NCBI GenBank assembly: GCA_003248805.1
Contig: QFQY01000112.1
Location: forward strand, 1-5,894
Source: Chelatococcus sp.
Lineage (GTDB): Bacteria > Pseudomonadota > Alphaproteobacteria > Rhizobiales > Beijerinckiaceae
DNA length: 5,894 nucleotides
Direction: 5' to 3'
Shown here: positions 5,706 to 5,894 of the stretch, piece by piece
How the letters are laid out: every line of letters begins with the position of its first letter
How positions within the stretch are numbered: position 1 is the stretch's first letter
Notes under the pieces: generated by a model
Database searches by the model: none
What the model saw: only the letters and a program-made list of their open reading frames with translations
What the model was told of the DNA's origin: nothing
Program-made: the position numbers and the translations under genes

Positions 5706-5894
5706 TGGCCGACATGTCGCCTCTGCCTCCGGACTGGCTCCACGCTCTCATCGGCGTGAAGCTGCCTCACGCCATCGCCGGCATCATCGGCGGCCTGACG
5801 CGCGGGCTCGTCTCTCCCGGCTTCTCCTGGGCTCAGCGCATCAGCTCGGCCGTGATCGGCGCCGCGGTCGCCGGCTACGGAACACCGCTCGCCG
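5705..5894 (+). CDS. Second holin-like membrane protein (3' partial)
   Basis: An open frame begins at the ATG sharing its A with the previous stop (TGATG) and runs off the right edge after 63 codons. No Shine-Dalgarno sequence lies at a usable distance, so initiation is probably coupled; an alternative ATG exists at 5714. The visible part starts MADMSPLPPDWLHALIGVKL and has a hydrophobic Gly-rich segment at about 22-36 (AIAGIIGGLTRGLV). It then shows an SPGFSWAQRISSAVIGAAVAGYGTPLA pattern, which I associate with putative holins of alphaproteobacterial phages (a small loop with W.QR followed by a second Gly/Ala helix). An inner-membrane location is likely. It could be the true holin, an antiholin partner of the upstream gene, or a pinholin-type accessory. 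The call is limited by truncation. Confidence 0.6.
   Translation, partial: MADMSPLPPDWLHALIGVKLPHAIAGIIGGLTRGLVSPGFSWAQRISSAVIGAAVAGYGTPLA

Overview
The window is a late-gene segment of a tailed phage or prophage. It comes from a high-GC host, most likely an alphaproteobacterium of the Hyphomicrobiales type. That placement is inferred from GC-rich codon use, GGAG/AGGAG ribosome binding sites, the style of the tail protein and the resemblance of the last two genes to small holin-like proteins of alphaproteobacterial phages. No integrase, att site, tRNA or host gene is visible, so free phage and prophage cannot be told apart here.

Layout: (1) 3-3365, forward: the 3' part of a very large tail fibre/tailspike gene, open at the left edge. 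It has an Ig-like module, a right-handed beta-helix body carrying an inserted domain, a cadherin-like module and a C-terminal lectin-like domain. (2) 3381-3758, reverse: a lone 125-aa gene of unknown function, clearly lower in GC than its neighbours, with a recognisable promoter of its own. It converges on the tail gene and diverges from the lysis genes, the arrangement expected of a phage 'moron' cargo gene. (3) 3880-5894, forward: a tightly packed lysis-type cassette. In order it holds a T7-lysozyme-type amidase endolysin with an N-terminal peptidoglycan-binding domain, an 83-aa beta-rich protein of unknown function, a zinc-ribbon protein coupled to it by an ATGA overlap, a lipoprotein, a two-helix holin-like protein and a second holin-like protein that runs off the right edge.

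How they fit together: the tail protein would contact the cell surface at the start of infection. The cassette would release progeny at the end, with holin(s) opening the inner membrane for the signal-less endolysin and the lipoprotein possibly acting at the outer membrane. The points most worth following up are the reverse-strand low-GC gene, the near-identical leader element found upstream of both the endolysin and the lipoprotein genes, the tandem pair of holin candidates, and the two small unexplained proteins inside the cassette.
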